A stretch of DNA of 64,000 bases from Clostridia bacterium (GTDB lineage: Bacteria > Bacillota > Clostridia > Christensenellales > CAG-138). The notes under the pieces were generated by a model that ran no database searches, had not been told where the DNA came from, and was given only the letters and a program-made list of their open reading frames with translations. The translations under genes and the position numbers were made by a program. The DNA lies in NCBI GenBank assembly GCA_017514685.1, contig JAFWJN010000004.1, positions 1 through 64,000 of the forward strand, in the 5' to 3' direction. Positions 25,104-33,907 of the stretch are shown here, in pieces; positions within the stretch are counted from its first letter, which is position 1, and every line of letters begins with the position of its first letter.

Positions 25104-26536
25104 TCGTATTCTATGTTTTATTGGGAATCCTCGGAGTTGTTGTTCTGCTTGTTCTGATCGCGCTGATCAGGACGCTCCTGACCCCGGCAAAGACATCAGA
25201 CTGGTTTCCGAAATCGGATCCGCAGAGGGAGCAGGTCTATGGGGAAATCCTTTCCAGAATGGTCCGGTATGAGACTGTTTCACATAAGGGCGAGATTCAA
25301 AGGGATAAATTTCTGGGATTTCACGCTCTTCTGGAAGAACTCTTTCCCCTGGTACATCAGAATCTTGAGAAGACTGAGATTGATGGAAGTCTTCTGTTCA
25401 GATGGAAAGGAAAACATTCTGACAAGCCTCTCGTTCTGATGGGCCACCAGGACGTTGTTCCTGCTGAAGGGAATTGGGAACATGAACCGTTCTCCGGAGA
25501 TGTGGAAAACGGAAAAGTACATGGACGCGGCAGCGCGGACGATAAAAGTGCGGTATTCGCATTCTTCCAGGCGGTGGAAGAACTGCTGAAAGAAGGATTT
25601 GTTCCGGAACAGGATGTTTACCTGTCCTCGTCCAATACCGAAGAAGTCGGGGGAGAAGGATGCCCGAAGCTGGTTGCGGAACTGGAGCGCCGCGGTGTTA
25701 AGCCTTATATCGTCAATGATGAAGGCGGTTCGATCGTAACTGAGCCGATGAAAGGGATTAAGGGCAACTTCGCCATGATCGGCGTGCTTGAAAAAGGGCA
25801 GGGAAACCTGATTATCTCAGCCCGGTCCAATGGCGGACATTCCAGCTATCCTCCGAAAAACTCGCCGATCGTGCGCCTTTCAAAATTCATAACCGAACTG
25901 GATAAACACAGCCCGATGCGTTCAGCCATGAACAGGCAGGCGAAGGAGATGTTCTCTTCCATGGCACCGTACGGACCTTTCTGGATGCGTCTGCTGTTCG
26001 GGAATCTCTGGCTGTTCAAGCCGCTGCTGGTTCTTCTGATGCCTTCGATTTCACCGCAGGCAGCTGCGCTTTTAAGAACAACGGTTGCTCCGACCATGCA
26101 GACCGGATCGGACGGCTGCAATGTCCTGCCGCAGGAAGCTACCCTGACGCTGAACTTAAGATACATTCCACATCAGGATATGGAAGAAAGCAATGCCGCG
26201 ATTGAAGCCCTGGCGAAGAAATATGACCTCGAAGTACATGTGCTGGACGCTTATCCGGCCTGTGAACCGGTCAATACGGAGAGCGAAGCGTACCGTCTTG
26301 TGGATTCCGTGATCGGAGAGGCATTCCCCGGACTTCCGCGTATTCCGTATGTTATGACCGGCGGAACAGATGCGAGATCATATCAGAAGATCTGCAGCAC
26401 CTGCATACGGTTTGCTCCGATCGTTTACGGCCCGGCGCAGATGAAAGGCATGCACGGGCTGAATGAATACCTCGACACTTACAGCCTGCCGGGCGGAGTG
26501 GATTATTTCAAACTGCTGATACAAAAAAACATTTAA
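25100..26536 (+). CDS. M20-family metallopeptidase/deacylase, membrane-anchored
   Basis: A 478-residue zinc peptidase of the M20 family, closest in outline to carboxypeptidase S/PM20D1 enzymes. A membrane helix (about 3-25) precedes the catalytic domain: VLMGHQDVVPAEG (metal His/Asp), GRGSADDKSAV (bridging Asp) and SSNTEEVGGEG (catalytic Glu-Glu). The dimerisation domain and MTGGTDARSY follow, with the last His in KGMHGLNEY. Coupled by a 4-bp overlap to the upstream membrane protein. It likely hydrolyses N-acyl amino acids or dipeptides delivered or exported by its operon partners. Confidence 0.85.
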   Translation: MIVFYVLLGILGVVVLLVLIALIRTLLTPAKTSDWFPKSDPQREQVYGEILSRMVRYETVSHKGEIQRDKFLGFHALLEELFPLVHQNLEKTEIDGSLLFRWKGKHSDKPLVLMGHQDVVPAEGNWEHEPFSGDVENGKVHGRGSADDKSAVFAFFQAVEELLKEGFVPEQDVYLSSSNTEEVGGEGCPKLVAELERRGVKPYIVNDEGGSIVTEPMKGIKGNFAMIGVLEKGQGNLIISARSNGGHSSYPPKNSPIVRLSKFITELDKHSPMRSAMNRQAKEMFSSMAPYGPFWMRLLFGNLWLFKPLLVLLMPSISPQAAALLRTTVAPTMQTGSDGCNVLPQEATLTLNLRYIPHQDMEESNAAIEALAKKYDLEVHVLDAYPACEPVNTESEAYRLVDSVIGEAFPGLPRIPYVMTGGTDARSYQKICSTCIRFAPIVYGPAQMKGMHGLNEYLDTYSLPGGVDYFKLLIQKNI

Positions 26537-26548
26537 CGGAGATCTGAC

Positions 26549-26582
26549 AAAAAATGAGGCCCAATTGAGGGCCTCATTTTTT
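26549..26582. terminator. Bidirectional terminator
   Basis: ATGAGGCCC / GGGCCTCAT (26554-26562, 26569-26577) flanked by A6 and T6. It serves the convergent M20 operon and the SWIM gene. Confidence 0.92.
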
Positions 26583-26587
26583 ACAGC

Positions 26588-27400
26588 TTATTTATCTGCA
26601 GAACCTACTGTGATCGGCTGACCGCTGTGCCGGATCATATAGAACAGACGGCCGGGATCGATGATGACAAAGTCACCGTCCGGATCAAACGCTCCTGTTT
26701 TTGTAAAGACAGAGAGGGTCAGGGCGACGGCCAGAAGATGCTTGCAAAGACGGGGATAGGGACATCCGCAGTATCCTTCTGTCAGCATTCTTCCGTTCAG
26801 TCTGAAGTCCAGCTCGTACATCTGCGATCCTTCGACAAAAGCTTTTCCGATGCCGTTCCGGACAGAAACATAGGCGACTTTTCCTTCATTGCAGTAGCGG
26901 ACAGCCCGGTCGAAAACAGCCTGCTCGGAATCTTCCGCACCGGCAAGATCATCCAGAGGAATTTCCCATCCTTCCCCGGATACGATCACATTTTCCGGAT
27001 CGTCCGCAGGGGCATCCGGAGGGAGAAACCAGGTCTTGAAATCTTCTGGGGAAACAGCGTCTGCATCCATACTGACCATTTTGTCAAGAACTGGACGGTA
27101 AGTACCCTGAACGGGCGTCTGCGCGAGAGAGATCACTTTTTCATAGTCTGACAGACGGATCCGGAACTTCGTTGTAACAGAGTCGACCGTTCCCACTTCT
27201 TTTGCATATTTTCCACTGACAAAGACGCGGTCACCGGTCTTCAGCGCGAAGAGATCATTATAGTACGTGAGTGCTTTATTGCAGCTGTCAAACCTGACGG
27301 AGACCAAAGATGGTACAGGGGGAAGACAGGCTCTGCGCTCCGGGGCTTTCGGAGCGGGAGCATGGGGTTCTTCGGGTGATGCAAATCCAACAATACGCAT
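26588..27400 (-). CDS. SWIM zinc-finger domain protein
   Basis: A 270-residue protein. Near the C-terminus YCGCPYPRLCKHLLAVALTL fits the SWIM pattern CxC...CxH, a zinc-binding domain found in SWI2/SNF2 helicases, transposases and nucleic-acid-binding proteins. The N-terminal half (RFDSCNKALTYYNDLFALKTGDRVFV) looks like a small beta-barrel and is not assigned. It lies 22 bp downstream of the small gene at 27423 on the same strand. No helicase partner is visible. Confidence 0.65.
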   Translation of the reverse strand: MRIVGFASPEEPHAPAPKAPERRACLPPVPSLVSVRFDSCNKALTYYNDLFALKTGDRVFVSGKYAKEVGTVDSVTTKFRIRLSDYEKVISLAQTPVQGTYRPVLDKMVSMDADAVSPEDFKTWFLPPDAPADDPENVIVSGEGWEIPLDDLAGAEDSEQAVFDRAVRYCNEGKVAYVSVRNGIGKAFVEGSQMYELDFRLNGRMLTEGYCGCPYPRLCKHLLAVALTLSVFTKTGAFDPDGDFVIIDPGRLFYMIRHSGQPITVGSADK

Positions 27401-27422
27401 GGTTTATTACCTCCTGTGACAA

Positions 27423-27842
27423 TCAGTTCGCTTCTTTTAAGGCATAGGCGAACGCCTGTTCTTTGGCGTACCGCCGTACATTCCGGATCCGCTTTTTGCC
27501 GGAGTACACTGCCTTTTCGGGAAGTTCCGTTCTTTCCTGTTCCGGCCGGGCTTCTTCCCGGATCCGGTGATAGATCGCTTCATATTCCTGCATCTGTTCC
27601 CGACGGGTCGTGCACTGAAGGTACGGATCGTACCGGTTGATCCAGTCCCGTTCGGAGTAGTCGAAAATGTCGACTTCCTGCACCGACAGGATCGCGTCCT
27701 TGTGATCGTGCTTGACGCGGGGGAGATCTCTCGCATAGGAGGCCGCTTTGGATGCAGACTCCGCTTTGACCGCGAAATCAATCGGAATATAATTGTCTCT
27801 GCCGACATGACCGCACTTGGCGGTGACGATGAAATACCGCAT
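27423..27842 (-). CDS. Conserved small protein of unknown function
   Basis: A 139-residue, charged, soluble protein starting RYFIVTAKCGHVGRDNYIP. The first half has a compact mixed fold, KAESASKAASYARDLPRVKHDHKDAIL, and the last 35 residues are strongly basic and Arg/Lys-rich (SGKKRIRNVRRYAKEQ), suggesting contact with nucleic acid. It has a GGAGG site and precedes the SWIM protein gene in the same operon. I do not recognise the family. Confidence 0.6.
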   Translation of the reverse strand: MRYFIVTAKCGHVGRDNYIPIDFAVKAESASKAASYARDLPRVKHDHKDAILSVQEVDIFDYSERDWINRYDPYLQCTTRREQMQEYEAIYHRIREEARPEQERTELPEKAVYSGKKRIRNVRRYAKEQAFAYALKEAN

Positions 27843-28003
27843 GGAAAACCTCCTGAAAAAAGAATGAATTTCGAAGAACCGGGACCCTTTCCCTTCCTAC
27901 AATACCAGTTTACAGGGAAAGGTGTCCAAAAATCACCCCACCATTGTTGCTTTCGCTAAAATGGATTGATATAATGGAGAAAAGAAAAAAGGAGAGGAAA
28001 CGG

Positions 28004-29014
28004 ATGGCGCAGGGAGAGCAGCAGAAGGCGAAATTGCTGTATCTGATGAGAATCCTTTCAGAGGAGACTGACGATTCGCATGGTCTGACACTGAAGCAGA
28101 TCACGGAGAAACTGAACGCTTACGGCATCACGGCGGACCGTAAAACACTGTACAATGACTTTGAACTGCTCCGTACCTTCGGGATAGATATCATCAACGA
28201 ACAAAAAGGGCGGGATTATCTGTATCATGTCGGTTCCCGGGAATTTGAACTTCCGGAACTGAAACTTCTGGTCGATAGTGTCCAGAGCGCAAAGTTCCTT
28301 TCCGTGCGGAAAAGCAATGATCTGATCAAAAAAATAGAGTCCCTGGGAAGCAGATATGACGCGAAGCATCTCCAACGGCAGGTGCTGATCTCGGACCGTG
28401 TCAAGACGATGAATGAGAGCGTCTATTACAGCGTCGATCTTCTACACGAAGCAATCAATACCAACCGTCAGGTAAGATTTCATTATTTTCAGTGGAACAC
28501 AAAAAAAGAGATGGAGCTGAGAAAAAACGGCGCATGGTATCAGATCAGCCCATGGGGCCTTATGTGGGACGATGAGAATTATTATCTGGTCGCGTTCGAT
28601 GCCGAAGATGAAAAAATCAAGCATTACAGGGTCGATAAAATGCTGCATCTGCAGATTGTCAATGAAGACCGGAAAGGAAATGAACAGTTTCAGCAGTTTA
28701 ATCCCGCGAAGTATTCAAAGAGCCTCTTCGGAATGTATGGCGGCGAAACAGTTGAGGTAACCGTGGAAGGCCGGAAAGAGTTTGCAGGTATTGTGATCGA
28801 CCGGTTCGGCAAGGATGTGCTGATACGGAAAAAAGATGAAGATCATTTCATCGCGCATATCACGGTCGCGCTGAGCCGTCCGTTCTTCGGATGGATGTTC
28901 TCAGTCGGAGACGGACTGAAAATCATTGCTCCGGAAAGTGTCGTTTGCCGGATGAAAGAAGAACTGGACCGGGTACGAAATCTTTACGAAAACGGGAAAG
29001 AAGATCAGGAATAA
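28004..29014 (+). CDS. WYL-domain transcriptional regulator
   Basis: A 336-residue regulator. The N-terminal winged helix (KAKLLYLMRILSEETDD..LTLKQITEKLNAYGITADRKTLYNDFELLRTFG, about 8-60) is followed by a WYL ligand-sensing domain (RFHYFQWNTKK..WYQISPWGLMWDDENYYLVAFDAE) and a C-terminal WCX-type tail. WYL proteins often bind nucleotides or DNA and control DNA-repair and phage-defence genes. Start at 28004 with GGAGAGG at 27991-27997. Two small genes follow in the same direction. Confidence 0.9.
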   Translation: MAQGEQQKAKLLYLMRILSEETDDSHGLTLKQITEKLNAYGITADRKTLYNDFELLRTFGIDIINEQKGRDYLYHVGSREFELPELKLLVDSVQSAKFLSVRKSNDLIKKIESLGSRYDAKHLQRQVLISDRVKTMNESVYYSVDLLHEAINTNRQVRFHYFQWNTKKEMELRKNGAWYQISPWGLMWDDENYYLVAFDAEDEKIKHYRVDKMLHLQIVNEDRKGNEQFQQFNPAKYSKSLFGMYGGETVEVTVEGRKEFAGIVIDRFGKDVLIRKKDEDHFIAHITVALSRPFFGWMFSVGDGLKIIAPESVVCRMKEELDRVRNLYENGKEDQE

Positions 29015-29056
29015 AAGAGTAAAACTATGGCTCTGACAAAAAAAGGAGTGATTATC

Positions 29057-29284
29057 ATGTTCGGCAGATTTTTTCAGAAGAAAAAGAAAACTTTGATGTA
29101 TGATGCTGAGAAGGTTAAGCCGGTTCTCCATAAGAGCATCTGCACCGGTGAAACGACCGCGGGCTTCCGGGAACTCACAGGAGAAAGAAAATACCGGGAA
29201 ATCAGTCTGATCCGGGACGAACGTGATCTGAAGGAGTTCATGGAAACCTACGGAATTGAAGAGATTCCGGATACGGAGTATTAA
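29057..29284 (+). CDS. Small conserved protein of unknown function
   Basis: A 75-residue protein. It opens MFGRFFQKKKKTLMYD, a hydrophobic-then-basic patch, and carries SICTGETTAGFRELTGERKYREISLIRDERDLKEFMETYG, a pattern seen in small clostridial proteins that automatic pipelines name inconsistently. The ATG at 29057 has AAAGGAG upstream. It ends 2 bp before the Cas4-like gene, so they are co-transcribed. Confidence 0.65.
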   Translation: MFGRFFQKKKKTLMYDAEKVKPVLHKSICTGETTAGFRELTGERKYREISLIRDERDLKEFMETYGIEEIPDTEY

Positions 29285-29286
29285 CG

Positions 29287-29967
29287 ATGGCGATTACCAA
29301 AACAGATTTTATGAGAGGAATGCAGTGCCCCAAGATGCTGTGGCTTGACAAGCATCGTCCGGGACTGAAAGTGATTCCCCCGGAAGTTCAAGCCAGGCTG
29401 GATGCCGGAAATGAATTCGGCGACCGCGCTATGGCCATGTTCGGCCCGTTTGAGGAGATGACCGTCTACCGACCGGGAACCACGATACCGGATAAGAAGG
29501 CTATGGTAGAAAAGACGAAACAGCATCTTCTTTCCCGGACGGAAGTGATCTGCGAAGCGGCTTTTGTGGATTACAACAATTACTGCGCCATCGATATTCT
29601 GAGGAAGAGCGGAGCCGGATATGATCTGTATGAAGTGAAAAACTCTCCGGAAGTAGCGGAACAGTTTATCAGGGATGCCGGGTTTCAGTACTATATCGCA
29701 TCCCGCTGCGGTGTAAGAATCGGAAAGATATACATTGTGATTCACGGGGAAGGGGAAGAAGAGTTCAAACCGATCGACGTCACGCAGAGAGCAAAAGGAC
29801 TGTACACCTGGATCAATGAGCATATCTGGGATCTGAACCGCAGACAGAAGGAACCGGAAGAGCCAGCGATAGAGGTTGGAGAGCAGTGTTCCCTTCCGTA
29901 TGAGTGCTGGTATTACGGATACTGTCATGGAACAGTGAATTCATCGGAAAGCAGCATGCCTGAATAG
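29287..29967 (+). CDS. Stand-alone Cas4-like PD-(D/E)XK nuclease domain (DUF2779-type N-terminus)
   Basis: A 226-residue protein. It begins MAITKTDFMRGMQCPKMLWLDKHRP like the N-terminal domain of DUF2779 proteins. The PD-(D/E)XK core is visible as CEAAFVD, CAIDIL and DLYEVKNS. One Cys near the start (QCPK) and three near the end (CSLPYECWYYGYC) match the four-Cys iron-sulfur pattern of Cas4 and AddB. DUF2779 proteins normally continue for several hundred residues with an exonuclease-like domain, which is missing here. No CRISPR array or other cas gene is in the window. Role unknown; the WYL regulator two genes upstream hints at DNA repair or defence. Confidence 0.72.
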   Translation: MAITKTDFMRGMQCPKMLWLDKHRPGLKVIPPEVQARLDAGNEFGDRAMAMFGPFEEMTVYRPGTTIPDKKAMVEKTKQHLLSRTEVICEAAFVDYNNYCAIDILRKSGAGYDLYEVKNSPEVAEQFIRDAGFQYYIASRCGVRIGKIYIVIHGEGEEEFKPIDVTQRAKGLYTWINEHIWDLNRRQKEPEEPAIEVGEQCSLPYECWYYGYCHGTVNSSESSMPE

Positions 29968-30134
29968 GGCAGACACCGGAAATGCGTCAAGCCATAGTGA
30001 AGACTCATGTATTCGGACAACCGTACCAGATCCGGTTCCGGTACATTTACCCTGCCATATCTGTAAATAAATACAGACATCATGTATATTTATTCTGGTT
30101 TTTATCGGTTTTGGATATTATTTTCATATTTTTA

Positions 30135-30163
30135 TTGAATATAACAAATCAAATGGTTATAAT
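30135..30163 (+). promoter_or_regulatory. Promoter of the InlB-like lipoprotein gene
   Basis: TTGAAT (30135-30140) and TATAAT (30158-30163) are 17 bp apart in a very AT-rich stretch. The rest of 29968-30213 contains no supported gene. Confidence 0.7.
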
Positions 30164-30213
30164 AATAATGGAGTAGATTCTGAATAAAAGATCATTATAG
30201 GGGGACACTTTAC

Positions 30214-31290
30214 ATGAAGCATTCATCTAATGCCGTCCGCGCGGTTCTTTTTCTTCTGATCGTACTGCTGCTGCTTCCTTTGGGCTGTCAGAGCAAGCAG
30301 GAAAGCAGTGAGATGGTAACACTGGTTCAGTCTCTGATTTCCGAGCGCGACACTCTCGAAAACCGTCTGAGAGAAACTGAACAGGAGAGAGATACCCTGA
30401 AGACAAAACTGGAAGCCGCGGAAAAGGCTCCGGAAGTCACTACCGAAATAAAGGAAGTCGAAGTCATCAAGGAAGTTACCAAGGAAGTGGAAGGAAAATA
30501 TGCATATGGCCTTCACTGCACGGTAAACGGTCAGGCGTCCGTCAAACTGGATGGTTCAACCTCGGTCAAATGTGTCGCGGACAAAATCGATGACTATGTG
30601 TTTGATCATTGGGAACTCAATGGAGTGAAATCGGAGGAAACAAAATCCACCGCGACATTCACGCTTTCTGAGAACACGACCATTGAAGCGATTTATCATG
30701 AGCGCCATGTGGTGACCTGCATCAACTGCCATATTCAGTTCCTGAATGACCAGAATAATGCGAAGGGAAGCAACTATACGGAGTTCGATTTTGAGGAAGA
30801 GTATACGAACCCGGTCACCAAAAAGAAGTGTGAGGGCGGAAAGATCTCGTTCTACATCTTTGCAGACATTCCCAGCAAAAAAGAAGTGGACTATTGGCTC
30901 ATCAACGGTGTCAAGTATCAGTATCCGAACAATGTCACCAAGTTCCGTGTAGAGAACTTGGATGAGGCGACTGTCTATGAAGTGGTTTATAAAGGTCAGA
31001 CCACCAAAAAGACCACCGATACGCCGAAGACATATTATAACGTCACCTGCCATAGCTGCTCGTTCAAGGGCGACGGAAAATCCGGTACCAGTGGCAAAGT
31101 CGCTGCCGGCTCAACGATTACGATTACAGGAACCAGCGATTCCTCCGAAGCCTATTTCGATGGAACGCCGTCCTCGGTAAACCGCCACTTCACGAACCCG
31201 ACTTCCGGCAGTTCCGGAAAGTATGTTTTCTCTTTCTCAATCGTAGTGAACAGCGATGTTGAGGTGTGGTTCAGAGGCGTTGTCAACTGA
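30214..31290 (+). CDS. Surface lipoprotein with coiled coil and InlB-like repeats
   Basis: A 358-residue protein. Residues 1-24 are a signal ending LPLGC, a plausible lipobox. Residues about 30-90 form a coiled coil (LISERDTLENRLRETEQERDTLKTKLE). The rest contains beta-rich units such as DHWELNGVKSEETKSTATFTL and DYWLINGVKYQYPNNVTKF, which resemble InlB B-repeat or Listeria-Bacteroides repeats, plus paired cysteines (CINCH, CHSCS). Probably a surface or adhesin-like protein. It stands alone between its promoter and a terminator. Confidence 0.75.
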   Translation: MKHSSNAVRAVLFLLIVLLLLPLGCQSKQESSEMVTLVQSLISERDTLENRLRETEQERDTLKTKLEAAEKAPEVTTEIKEVEVIKEVTKEVEGKYAYGLHCTVNGQASVKLDGSTSVKCVADKIDDYVFDHWELNGVKSEETKSTATFTLSENTTIEAIYHERHVVTCINCHIQFLNDQNNAKGSNYTEFDFEEEYTNPVTKKKCEGGKISFYIFADIPSKKEVDYWLINGVKYQYPNNVTKFRVENLDEATVYEVVYKGQTTKKTTDTPKTYYNVTCHSCSFKGDGKSGTSGKVAAGSTITITGTSDSSEAYFDGTPSSVNRHFTNPTSGSSGKYVFSFSIVVNSDVEVWFRGVVN

Positions 31291-31323
31291 GATAAAGGCA
31301 TATTCGGTTTGAAAACAAAACAG

Positions 31324-31352
31324 AGCCTGCGGCTTACGGCCGCAGGCTTTTT
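31324..31352 (+). terminator. Rho-independent terminator
   Basis: AGCCTGCGGC / GCCGCAGGCT (31324-31333, 31339-31348), 5-nt loop, followed by T5. Confidence 0.92.
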
Positions 31353-31380
31353 GCTGCCAGAGGCAAATTCTCCGGAAAAC

Positions 31381-31409
31381 TTGTCTTTGACAGGTTTGTT
31401 GAGTATAAT
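31381..31409 (+). promoter_or_regulatory. Promoter of the acyltransferase gene
   Basis: TTGTCT (31381-31386) and TATAAT (31404-31409) are 17 bp apart, 55 bp before the coding start. Confidence 0.65.
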
Positions 31410-31463
31410 AAAAATAGGCTAAACCGTCAACTACAATATTCTTTCAGCCCCGGAGGAAAGCCA

Positions 31464-32738
31464 ATGAATCAGAAGGAACTGAAGAGATTTGATATGCAGA
31501 AAAAGCCATACCGAACGGCATGGTATTTAAGACCTCTCACCTGGATTTTAAGCGCTCCGGATGTATGGATGCATCATGCGAAGATTAAGAAGACCGGGAT
31601 GGAAGGGATCAAGCCGCCGTATCTTCTTCTTTGTAACCACAATGCTTTTCTGGATTTCAAAGTCGCGACGATCGCTACATTTCCGCACCGGGCGAATTAT
31701 GTTGTTGCAATCGACGGATTTATTGGAAGAGAATGGCTTCTGCGCCGTGTCGGTTGTATCTGCAAACGAAAATTTACAAGTGATATTACACTGATCCGGC
31801 AGTTGAAGCGGGTTGTCGATAACGGCGACATCAATATGATTTATCCGGAAGCGAGATATTCACTGTGCGGAACAACGGCAGTTCTTCCGGAATCCCTCGG
31901 GAAACTCTGCAAACTGCTGCGGGTGCCGGTCGTGACGCTGATCTGCCACGGACATCATATCAACTCGCCCTTCTGGAATCTGCACCAGAGAAAGGTAAGT
32001 CCGACCGAAGCGGAAATGAAGCTGCTGTTTTCCGCAGAGGAACTGAAAACAGCTTCCCCCGAACAAATCAATGAAAAAATCGTGGGAGCGTTTCAGTATG
32101 ATGAATACGCATGGCAGAAAGAACGCGGGATCCGCGTCACTTATCCGAAACGGGCGGAGGGACTGCATAAGGTCCTTTATCAGTGCCCTGCCTGCAGAAC
32201 AGAGTTTCAGATGAAAAGCGAGGGGACACATCTGTTCTGCTCCGCCTGCAATAAGCGCTGGTTCTATACGGAACTCGGAACGCTGGAAGCGGAATCGGGA
32301 GAAACGGAATTTTCGCATATTCCGGACTGGTACGAATGGGAACGCGAGAATGTCAAGCTGGAAGTTGAGGCGGGGACATATGACATCGGCGTGCTTCCGG
32401 TCACAGTCCGTTCCCTTCCGAATGCGAAGAAGTTCCTTCTTCTGGGAGAAGGAACGCTGCGGCATGATATGGACGGTTTTCATGTGTCGGGAACCGATAA
32501 GGACGGAGATCCGTTTTGCATGGAGAAAAGCGTGCCTTCCATGTATTCCTGCCACATTGAGTATGAATACCTTGGCAAATTCGGAGACTGTGTCGATTTG
32601 AACACGCTGGAGGACACCTGGTATATCTATCCGCACGACTGTGAATTTGCGGTGACCAAGATGGCGCTTGCAACAGAAGAGCTTTATTATGCGGACCGCA
32701 GGAAAAAGGGAATTCCGATCCGTCCGGGTCTTGCGTGA
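31464..32738 (+). CDS. PlsC-like acyltransferase with zinc-ribbon C-terminal half
   Basis: A 424-residue protein. The first 220 residues are a glycerolphosphate acyltransferase fold: CNHNAFLDF carries the HX4D catalytic motif and MIYPEARYS the EGTRS-like substrate motif. It would transfer an acyl group to a lysophospholipid or similar acceptor. A Cys4 zinc ribbon follows (CPAC near 233, CSAC near 250) and then a beta-rich C-terminal domain of about 170 residues that I do not recognise. Such an extension is unusual for PlsC. CGGAGGAAAG lies upstream of the ATG. Confidence 0.75.
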   Translation: MNQKELKRFDMQKKPYRTAWYLRPLTWILSAPDVWMHHAKIKKTGMEGIKPPYLLLCNHNAFLDFKVATIATFPHRANYVVAIDGFIGREWLLRRVGCICKRKFTSDITLIRQLKRVVDNGDINMIYPEARYSLCGTTAVLPESLGKLCKLLRVPVVTLICHGHHINSPFWNLHQRKVSPTEAEMKLLFSAEELKTASPEQINEKIVGAFQYDEYAWQKERGIRVTYPKRAEGLHKVLYQCPACRTEFQMKSEGTHLFCSACNKRWFYTELGTLEAESGETEFSHIPDWYEWERENVKLEVEAGTYDIGVLPVTVRSLPNAKKFLLLGEGTLRHDMDGFHVSGTDKDGDPFCMEKSVPSMYSCHIEYEYLGKFGDCVDLNTLEDTWYIYPHDCEFAVTKMALATEELYYADRRKKGIPIRPGLA

Positions 32739-32836
32739 GAAAGTCTTAATAGCAGAGAATAAGAATTTTGACGGATTCCGGTCCGTGAAATCCGGATAGC
32801 GAAAGGTTGGTCGAAAGTCAGCCGGAGGAGAAACAA

Positions 32837-33907
32837 ATGAGAAACGAATTTCATTGCTCATCATGCCTGATGTCACTCAGCGCCAGGCAAAAGGTCTGCC
32901 CCAATTGCGGAAAACCCAATCCGTATTATGTGGAAGGGCTTGAGCGGGAATATGATATCCCAGTCACTTCGCTTCATGACGCGGATGTAACGGAGGGAAA
33001 ATGCGAGTACTGCAATTCCGAAGTGTTTTCGGACGAACAGTACTGTACACATTGCGGCGCGCCGAATCCGAAATATGTCGTTCATCCGGACAAGGGAAAC
33101 GTAACCCGGGCAAAAAACGGCAGAACGAACGCATCGACCGGCAGATGCCCTTACTGCGGAGGAACGATCCGTTCCAATGAACGTTTCTGCACCAAGTGCG
33201 GATCGCCCAATTCGCACTATATTGAGGACACGGCTCGGGTAATCATTCATCCGAAAACAATCGATGAGCTCAAGGAATACTGCGCAGAGCGCGATATGCC
33301 TCTTCTTCGGATGCGCTTTTTCATCGGGGAGGATTACCAAGGAGCGCAGGCGTTCGGCATCTACAAGGATGAAGGAGCAGACCGGTATATCGTCTATAAG
33401 AATAAGTCCGACGGATCGCGGGCAGTCCGTTATTCCGGCCCTGACGAAGCGTATGCAGTCAATGAGATCTATCAGAAACTGCTGGAGGAATGCCGTAAGC
33501 GCGGCATCAACCCGGACCATAGTCTGAATGAGGCATACGCTCGGACTCCGTATAGATATAATCAGAGCTCTGATCGCGGCAGCAGTTCCCATACAAACAC
33601 AGGAAAGAAGAGCAAAGGGATCAATTTTGCTAAAATTATTAAAATAATCGTTTTGCTCATAGTTGTTCTTTTCTTGGCACGTATCTTTCTGGCATTGACA
33701 GGCAGCTGTCTGACGGACGATATCTTATGGTCCTCCGGTTCTTCTTCCGGGTATTCTTCCAACTCTGGGAGTTCCGGAAGCAGCAGCTGGGATTCCGGGA
33801 GCAGCAGCTGGGATTCCGGGAGCAGCTGGGACTGGGGATCCGATTCCGGAAGTGACAGCTGGGACAGTTGGGATTCAGGCGATTCCAGCTGGGATTCTGA
33901 CTGGTGA
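32837..33907 (+). CDS. Triple zinc-ribbon membrane protein with Ser/Trp/Asp-rich tail
   Basis: A 356-residue protein. Three Cys4 zinc ribbons occupy the N-terminal 130 residues (CSSC/CPNC, CEYC/CTHC, CPYC/CTKC), each followed by a (K/S)PN.(K/H/Y)Y linker. A soluble domain (about 150-235) leads to one membrane helix (IIKIIVLLIVVLFLARIFLAL, about 265-285). The last 55 residues are a low-complexity tail built on SGSSSWDSG and WDS units. The start at 32837 has GGAGGAG upstream. Its stop overlaps the kinase gene. Function unknown. Confidence 0.75.
   Translation: MRNEFHCSSCLMSLSARQKVCPNCGKPNPYYVEGLEREYDIPVTSLHDADVTEGKCEYCNSEVFSDEQYCTHCGAPNPKYVVHPDKGNVTRAKNGRTNASTGRCPYCGGTIRSNERFCTKCGSPNSHYIEDTARVIIHPKTIDELKEYCAERDMPLLRMRFFIGEDYQGAQAFGIYKDEGADRYIVYKNKSDGSRAVRYSGPDEAYAVNEIYQKLLEECRKRGINPDHSLNEAYARTPYRYNQSSDRGSSSHTNTGKKSKGINFAKIIKIIVLLIVVLFLARIFLALTGSCLTDDILWSSGSSSGYSSNSGSSGSSSWDSGSSSWDSGSSWDWGSDSGSDSWDSWDSGDSSWDSDW
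33778..33903 (+). repeat. 21-bp imperfect coding repeats for the WDS tail
   Basis: A unit beginning AGCAGCAGCTGGGATTCCGG recurs at 33779 and 33800 and then in degenerate form, encoding SSSWDSG-like heptads. Such repeats can change copy number by slippage. Confidence 0.7.

Noticed and set aside
29982..30176. 64-codon plus-strand frame
   Set aside because: It lies in the AT-rich promoter region of the next gene, with no ribosome site and low-complexity content.
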